Assembly (NCBI GenBank): GCA_964017045.1
Contig: OZ024795.1
Coordinates: 56,025,350 to 56,089,349, forward strand
Reading direction: 5' to 3'
From: Omphiscola glabra
Taxonomy: Eukaryota > Mollusca > Gastropoda > Lymnaeidae
DNA length: 64,000 bases
The notes beneath the pieces are model-generated. The model worked only from the letters and a program-made list of their open reading frames with translations, searched no databases and was not told the origin of the DNA. Of this stretch, positions 49,601-58,600 are shown one piece after another (the stretch's first letter is position 1; the number at the start of each line of letters is the position of its first letter). The position numbers and the translations under genes were made by a program.

Positions 49601-52600
49601 CATCAATTCATGTCACGTCAACTAATGTCACATCAATTCATGTCACATCAACTCATGTCACATCAACTAATGTCACATCAACTAATGTCACATCAATTCA
49701 TGTCACATCAACTCATGTCACATCAACTCATGTCACATCAACTCATGTCACATCAACTCATGTCACATCAACTCATGTCACATCAACTCATGTCACATCA
49801 ATTCATGTCACATCAACTAATGTCACATCAACTAATGTCACATCAACTCATGTCACATCAATTCATGTCACATCAACTCATGTCAAATCAACTAATGTCA
49901 CATCAACTCATGTCACATCAACTAATGTCACATCAACTCATGTCACATCAACTAATGTCACTAAGCATTCACTAAATAAAATTCTCCATATCTGAGCTAA
50001 ATAGGATTCTAAATAATACTGTGAAGGCAATCGGTGAGTAAAATCTTCTTTTATTTTACGGATAGTCTCAATTTAAATATGGTATTGTACATCTGCCATA
50101 TACAAGGGGGTGGGACATTCGAATATTGATATAGTTCAGGGGAGTGAAATAAGAATGCAATTGTAAACCAGGGTGGGGGAGCAGTAGTTGGGATTTTGAA
50201 TGATTGAATATTTATATAGCACTTGTATCAATGCTACTTTAGCATGCTCACAGCGCTCTGATGTTCTTAAATCTATTTAAAGAAAAAAGTCCTTAAATGT
50301 TTCTTAATTGATTTTTGATCATTTTAAATTTCCCTCAAAGATTGAGGCAAACTTTTCCATAATTTTGGTGCTTTCGCTTCAAAAGAGCACACTTCATATG
50401 ACTTTTTCAGTGTCCATCCACACTGGGAACTCTCAGTAAGAACTGTGTTGAAGACCGCAGGTTCTTTAAGGATACGTGTTTATAAATCAGTTCTTTAAGA
50501 TATCCAGGTGCAGAGCCTTCTATACAGCTGTATGCCAGGGACATAATTTTGTGGTCAATGCGCTCACTCACAGGATGCCAATGGAGATCTCTAAGAACTG
50601 GTGTGATGTGGTCAGATTTTTTAGCCTCGATACAATGCGTGCTACAGTATTTTGTACTTTCTGGAGTCTCTGAATTTGGATCTGAGGTAAACCCCACAAA
50701 CAACTGTCACAGAAATCTAATCTTGACTGGATTAGAGTTACCGCTACAGCATTGGCTGTTCTCTTATTGAGTTGAGGACGCAGCTGACCCAGGCGCGCAG
50801 ATGACAGAAGCATGCCCTGACCACAGAACTGATATGGGGAATCATTCCAAGTTTACTGTCAATATAAAAGCCAAGGTGTGTGACAGTGGAGGACAAAGGG
50901 ATCTCAGAAGCACCAACTTTTATTGATGCGATGGCAACCTTCCGAAGATTGACGTCCGATCCACAAGTAATTGCCTCAGTCATTTAATTTTAATATGTTT
51001 GATGACATCCATGATTTCACAAGACAGCAGTACTCGACAGCCTGACAGCAGCAGCACAGTCCTAAGGATCAGGGCGGAAACACTTGTACAGTTCTGTGTC
51101 ATCCGCAAATAATTTGCAGGAAATACCATGACTTTCAATGATTCTGCCAAGCCGGCTAGTGTACATAGAGGTCCTAAAACTGAGCCCTGTGGCACGCCAC
51201 AGGTAAGTCAAGTGTCCATAGAAGATGGTTGCTTCACCACAATACGCTGATTCCTGTCAATCAGACAAGAAGTGTCCATAGAAGATGCTTGCTTCACTAC
51301 AATACGCTGAGTCCTGTCAGTCAGACAAGAAGTGTCCATAGAAGATGCTTGCTTCACTACAATACGCTGAGTCCTGTCAATCAGATAAGAAGTGTCCATA
51401 GAAGATGGTTGCTTCACTACAATACGCTGATTCCTGTCAATCAGACAAGAAGTGTCCATAGAAGATGCCTGCTTCACTACAATACGCTGAGTCCTGTCAG
51501 TCAGACTAGAAGTGTCCATAGAAGATGCTTGCTTCACTACAATACGCTGAGTCCTGTCAATCAGATAAGAAGTGTCCATAGAAGATGCTTGCTTCACTAC
51601 AATATGCTGATTCCTGTCAGTCAGACAAGAAGTGTCCATAGAAGACGCCTGCTTCACTACAATACGCTGAGTCCTGTCAATCAGATAAGAAGTGTCCATA
51701 GAAGATGCTTGCTTCATTACAATACGCTGAGACCTGTCAGTCAGATAAGAAGTGTCCATGGAAGATGGTTGCTTCACTACATTACGCTGATTCCTGTCAG
51801 TCAGATAAGAAGTGTCCATAGAAGATGCTTGCTTCACTACAATACGCTGAGTCCTGTCAATCAGATAAGAAGTCTCCATAGAAGATGCTTGCTTCACTAC
51901 AATACGCTAAGTCCTGTCAGTCAAATAAGAAGTGTCCATAGAAGATGCCTGCTTCACTACAATATGCTGAGTCCTGTCAGTCAGACAAGAAGTGTCCATA
52001 GAAGATGCTTGCTTCATTACAATACGCTGAGTCCTGTCAGTCAGATAAGAAGTGTCCATGGAAGATGGTTGCTTCACTACAATATGCTGATTCCTGTTAG
52101 TCAGATAAGAAGTGTCCATAGAAGATGCCTGCTTCACTACGATACGCTGAGTCCTGTCAATCAGATAAGAAGTGTCCATAGAAGATGCTTGCTTCACTAA
52201 AATACGCTGAGTCCTGTCAATCAGATAAGAAGTCTCCATAGAAGATGCTTGCTTCACTACAATACGCTGAGTCCTGTCAATCAGATAAGAAGTGTCCATA
52301 GAAGATGGTTGCTTCACCACAATACGCTGATTCCTGTCAATCAGACAAGAAGTGTCCATAGAAGATGCTTGCTTCACTACAATACGCTGAGTCCTGTCAG
52401 TCAGACAAGAAGTGTCCATAGAAGATGCTTGCTTCACTACAATACGCTGAGTCCTGTCAATCAGATAAGAAGTGTCCATAGAAGATGGTTGCTTCACTAC
52501 AATACGCTGATTCCTGTCAATCAGACAAGAAGTGTCCATAGAAGATGCCTGCTTCACTACAATACGCTGAGTCCTGTCAGTCAGACTAGAAGTGTCCATA

Positions 52601-55600
52601 GAAGATGCTTGCTTCACTACAATACGCTGAGTCCTGTCAATCAGATAAGAAGTGTCCATAGAAGATGCTTGCTTCACTACAATATGCTGATTCCTGTCAG
52701 TCAGACAAGAAGTGTCCATAGAAGATGCCTCCTTCACTACAATACGCTGAGTCCTGTCAATCAGATAAGAAGTGTCCATAGAAGATGCTTGCTTCATTAC
52801 AATACGCTGAGACCTGTCAGTCAGATAAGAAGTGTCCATGGAAGATGGTTGCTTCACTACAATACGCTGATTCCTGTCAGTCAGATAAGAAGTGTCCATA
52901 GAAGATGCTTGCTTCACTACAATACGCTGAGTCCTGTCAATCAGATAAGAAGTCTCCATAGAAGATGCTTGCTTCACTACAATACGCTAAGTCCTGTCAG
53001 TCAGATAAGAAGTGTCCATAGAAGATGCCTGCTTCACTACAATATGCTGAGTCCTGTCAGTCAGACAAGAAGTGTCCATAGAAGATGCTTGCTTCATTAC
53101 AATACGCTGAGTCCTGTCAGTCAGATAAGAAGTGTCCATGGAAGATGGTTGCTTCACTACAATATGCTGATTCATGTTAGTCAGATAAGAAGTGTCCATA
53201 GAAGATGCCTGCTTCACTACGATACGCTGAGTCCTGTCAATCAGATAAGAAGTGTCCATAGAAGATGCTTGCTTCACTAAAATACGCTGAGTCCTGTCAA
53301 TCAGATAAGAAGTCTCCATAGAAGATGCTTGCTTCACTACAATACGCTGAGTCCTGTCAATCAGATAAGAAGTGTCCATAGAAGATGCTTGCTTCACTAC
53401 AATATGCTGATTCCTGTCAGTCAGACAAGAAGTGTCCATAGAAGATGCCTGCTTCACTACAATACGCTGAGTCCTGTCAATCAGATAAGAAGTGTCCATA
53501 GAAGATGCTTGCTTCATTACAATACGCTGAGACCTGTCAGTCAGATAAGAAGTGTCCATGGAAGATGGTTGCTTCACTACAATACGCTGAGTCCTGTCAA
53601 TCAGATAAGAAGTCTCCATAGAAGATGCTTGCTTCACTACAATACGCTGAGTCCTGTCAGACAAGAAGTGTCCATAGAAGATGATTGATTCACTAAAATA
53701 CGCTGAGTCCTGTCAATCAGATAAGAAGTGTCCATAGAAGATGCTTGCTTCATTACAATACGCTGAGTCCTGTCAGTCAGATAAGAAGTGTCCATGGAAG
53801 ATGGTTGCTTCACTACAATATGCTGATTCCTGTTAGTCAGATAAGAAGTGTCCATAGAAGATGCCTGCTTCACTACAATACGCTGAGTCCTGTCAGTCAG
53901 ATAAGAAGTGTCCATAGAAGATGCTTGCTTCATTACAATATGCTGATTCCTGTCAGTCAGACAAGTAGTGTCCATAGAAGATGCCTGCTTCACTACAATA
54001 CGCTGAGTCCTGTCAATCAGATAAGAAGTGTCCATAGAAGATGCTTGCTTCACTAAAATACGCTGAGTCCTGTCAGTCAGATAAGAAGTGTCCATAGAAG
54101 ATGCCTGCTTCACTACAATACGCTGAACCCTGTCAGTCAGACAAGAAGTGTCCATAGAAGATGCTTGATTCACTACAATACGCCGAGTCCTGTTAATCAG
54201 ATAAGAAGTGTCCATAGAAGATGCTTGCTTCATTACAATACGCTGAGTCCTGTTAGTCAGATAAGAAGTGTCCATGGAAGATGGTTGCTTCACTACAATA
54301 CGCTGATTCCTGTCAGTCAGATAAGAAGTGTCCATAGAAGATGCTTGGTTCACTACAATATGCTGATTCCTGTCAATCAGATAAGAAGAAAACCAGCGAA
54401 GTGCAGTTCAAGAGATGCCGGCCTCATTCAGAAGTCGTGACAGAAGAAGCTCATGGTCAATCACATCAAAAGCAGCACTGAGGTCCAACAGGACCAACTA
54501 GTGTCAGATCGCTGCGGTCAGCACTACAAAGAACATCATTCATGACATGGAGCAGTACCGTCTCACAGATGTGTCCAGGTCGATATGCAGGTTGAAACTT
54601 ATCAAGCAAGTCATAAGTGTTAAGATGCTGCACAAGCTGCTGTGACACAATGCTCTCAAGATTTGTATGAAGTGTGTTATTTGAATGCATGTTTTATCAA
54701 GTAACTTTAGTAGATGGGAAGTTCACACATTGCCCCTGCCATTGGTTGGCCGGCTATTGCTAGTTATTTATAATGGTCACAAATGACTATGGTGATATGA
54801 GAGCATGGAAGGTCATGTTGTTGTTACCAGGCAGGTCGTAGAGTTGCAAATACTGTTGTCAAGTTACTTACCAAATACTGCATTGTTCCAACGTAAGAGT
54901 TGCAAATACTGTTGATGTCAAGTTCCTTGGCGTAACCCAAGTCAATGATTTTATACAGTGTCTGTGGAGTCAGAACAGATGATTTTATACAGTGTCTGTG
55001 GGGTCAGAACAGATGATTTTATACAGTGACTGTGGAGTCAGAACAGATGATTTTATACAGTGTCTGTGGAGTCAGAACAGAGGATTTTATACAGTGTCTT
55101 TGGAGTCAGAACAGATGATTTTATACAGTGTCTGTGGATCAGAACAGATGATTTTATACAGTGTCTGTGGAGTCAGAACAGATGATTTTATACAGTGACT
55201 GTGGAGTCAAAACAGAGGATTTTATACAGTGTCTGTGGAGTCAGAACAGAGGATTTTATACAGTGTCTGTGGAGTCAGAACAGATGATTTTATACAGAGT
55301 CTGTGGAGTCAGAACAGATGATTTTATACAGTGTCTGTGGAGTCAGAACAGATGATTTTATACAGTGACTGTGGAGTCAGAACAGATGATTTTATACAGT
55401 GTCTGTGGAGTCAGAACAGAGGATTTTACATTTATTTCAGAAAGTTTAGAATAAAAAAATCCATAGCTGAAACCCCTTAAATCATTTAGAAGATGCTGTC
55501 TGGGCCAGGGCTACTCAAACTATGGCCCACTGACCGATCTTTTACCTCTAGAGTACCTATGTAGGGATAATTTGAGTGGGCACATGAAAAAAGCCCCTAA

Positions 55601-58600
55601 TTGTACTCCATGAAAATAAGGAGAAGAGAATGCAATCAGGGTAGGTAGAGGGAAATAGGTGAAACAAAGTATGGGAAAACCTAAAAATAGGAGGCAATAA
55701 AATAAACAAAATTTGACATTTTTCATAATTGAACTTCAGTATGCAATACAAAGCCAGGTGTATGTTCAGGCCAGGTGTATGTTCAGGCCAGGTGTATGTT
55801 CAGGCCAGGTGTATGTTCAGGCCAGGTGTATGTTCAGGCCAGGTGTATGTTACGACAAGGTGAATACTTTCTGTTGCAAAAGTTATGCATCCAGAGAAAA
55901 CTGATTTATTTAGTTTCAGGGATTAAAGAAATGTGGGACCGTTGAGATCAGAAAATGTGGGACCGTTGTCAAAAATGCCAGATATTAAAAACTGTTCTTT
56001 ATTTGGTATAACTGCTTCTTGGTCTGGCGTTGTCTACGGGGCTGTGCTCATTTGGTATAACTGCTTCTTGGTCTGGCGTTGTCTATGGGGCTGTGCTCAT
56101 TTGGTATAACTGCTTCTTGGTCTGGCGTTGTCTACGGGGCTGTGCTCATTTGGTATAACTGCTTCTTGGTCTGGCGTTGTCTACGGGGCTGTGCTCATTT
56201 GGTATAACTGCTTCTTGGTCTGGCGTTGTCTACGGGGCTGTGCTCATTTGGTATAACTGCTTCTTGGTCTGGCGTTGTCTACGGGGCTGTGTTCATTTGT
56301 TATAACTGCTTCTTGGTCTGGCGTTGTCTACGGGGCTGTGTTCATTTGTTATAACTGCTTCTTGGTCTGGCGTTGTCTACGGGGCTGTGCTCATTAAAAT
56401 AATGTATGTATTCACATTGAGACACAAATCATTGATTGCTTCATTGTTGTTTGTCCTTTGCATGGGAAGATGACCAAGGCAATTTTCTACTTGAGTAGTA
56501 GCCTTGACGTGAGTAGTAGCCTTGACTTGAGTAGTAGCCTTGACTTGAGTAGTAGCCTTGACGTGAGTAGTAGCCTTGACTTGAGTAGTAGCCTTGACTT
56601 GAGTAGTAGCCTTGACTTGAGTAGTAGCCTTGACTTGAGTAGTAGCCTTGACTTGAGTAGTAGCCTTGACTTGAGTAGTAGCCTTGACTTGAGTAGTAGC
56701 CTTGACTTGAGTAGTAGCCTTGACTTGAGTAGTAGCCTTGACTTGAGTAGTAGCCTTGACTTGAGTAGTAGCCTTGACTTGAGTAGTAGCCTTTACTTGA
56801 GTAGTAGCCTTGACTTGAGTAGTAGCCTTGACTTGAGTAGTAGCCTTGACTTGAGTAGTAGCCTTGACTTGAGTAGTAGCCTTGACTTGAGCTGTATTTT
56901 GTTTGAAGTGAGGGAGAGTTGCTCAATTCGTCAACCTCACTCTCTCGTCCTTGCCTATTTGATTCAATGGTAAGAAGACTGGAAATAGACCAGGATGCAG
57001 TAGATGACCAGCAGTACATAATCTGCAGTAGATGACCAGCAGTACATGACCAGCAGTGTGTGTGCGGGCGCGCTTCTTTGATAACACCATCTCTCGTTAA
57101 AGAATAATTCTCTCTCATAGACTTTCAGTGCTTTCATTCGACGCTTCAACTATCCCTCTACTATTCAATGCTTAAGCAATCCCTGTACTATTCAATGCTT
57201 CAGCTGTACCCTGTACTATTCAATGCTTCAGCTGTACCCTGTACTATTCAATGCTTCAGCTGTACCCTGTACTATTCAATGCTTCAGCTGTATCCTGTAC
57301 TATTCAATGCTTCAGCTGTACCCTCTACTATTCCACAACTATTCCTAACAACCAAAGACATCACACGAACTGCACTCAAACGTCATTATTGAATGCGCCT
57401 AGCAACAAAGTTTCTAATACTTGGCACCAAAACACAAACCAAAAATATGCTTATCCAGTACCCGCCAAAAGTAACGGATTGAGTGAATAAGTGTGCATAG
57501 CTTCAGCTGCCGCATGTTTCCAAAAGTGAAAAGGAAGATATGATGGGCAATTGTATAGGTGCCTGAATTAATGAGTGAAAAGGAAGATATGATGGGCAAT
57601 TGTATAGGTGCCTGAATTAATGAAATAGTGATTTCTTCTAAACTACCTTGTTTCCATCGATGGGCTTCAGTACAATATTCTCTGGTTTGAGATCCCTGTG
57701 AATGATTCGGTTACTGTGAAGATATTCGATGCCACTTCCAACTCCGGCAACCAACTGACGAATCTCAAACTCTTTTAAGCCACAACAGTTCTCAGGTTTA
57801 TTCAGCACCTGGTCATAAATAAAGCTTGTGATGGTTTAATCATGAAAACAAAAAAAAAACTCAAAAAGCAAATTGCAAACTTGATGTTCATTCAAACAGG
57901 ATAAAGGGACTTCTTTATATTCATCCGCACAGGATAAAGGGACTTCTTTATATTCATCCGCACAGGATAAAGGGACTTCTTTATATTCATCCGCACAGGA
58001 TAAAGGGACTTCTTTATATTCATCCGCACAGGATAAAGGGACTTCTTTATATTCATCCGCACAGGATAAAGGGACTTCTTTATATTCATCCGCACAGGAT
58101 AAAGGGACTTCTTTATATTCATCCGCACAGGATAAAGGGACTTCTTTATATTCATCCGCACAGGATAAAAGGACTTCTTTATATTCATCCACTTCTACTT
58201 TATTTTTCAAATGTCTTGTTTAAAAATTAAGACTGGCATTTTGTGGTTTCACCAAAATACCCCCCCCCCCCCCAAAATAAAACAACCTTACAAATATATC
58301 AAATATAAAAACATATCAAATTTGTAATATAATCCCATTTTCCCCATTTACCTTTCTAAGATCCCCACCGTGACAGAATTCCATAGCTAAGATAGGAGGA
58401 GAGTCCTTCCCTGGCTGGAGTTGGGGAGGTACGGCAACAGAACGAATGACATTATCATGATTCAGTCTACTCATGATAAAAACTTCCATTTTCCAGCGCT
58501 CCCATGTCTTGTCAGGCATTTCTTCTTTATGACGACATGTTTTGATGGCAACTTTTTCATTGGATGCCTTTCAAGTATAAAATATGACGTTAAAATTTAA

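Noticed and set aside
56441..57118. Tyr/Ser/Gln/Gly repeat ORF resembling a low-complexity RNA-binding or silk-like protein
   Set aside because: 18-bp tandem repeat inside IKK intron 3; no start context, flanking domain or splice partners.
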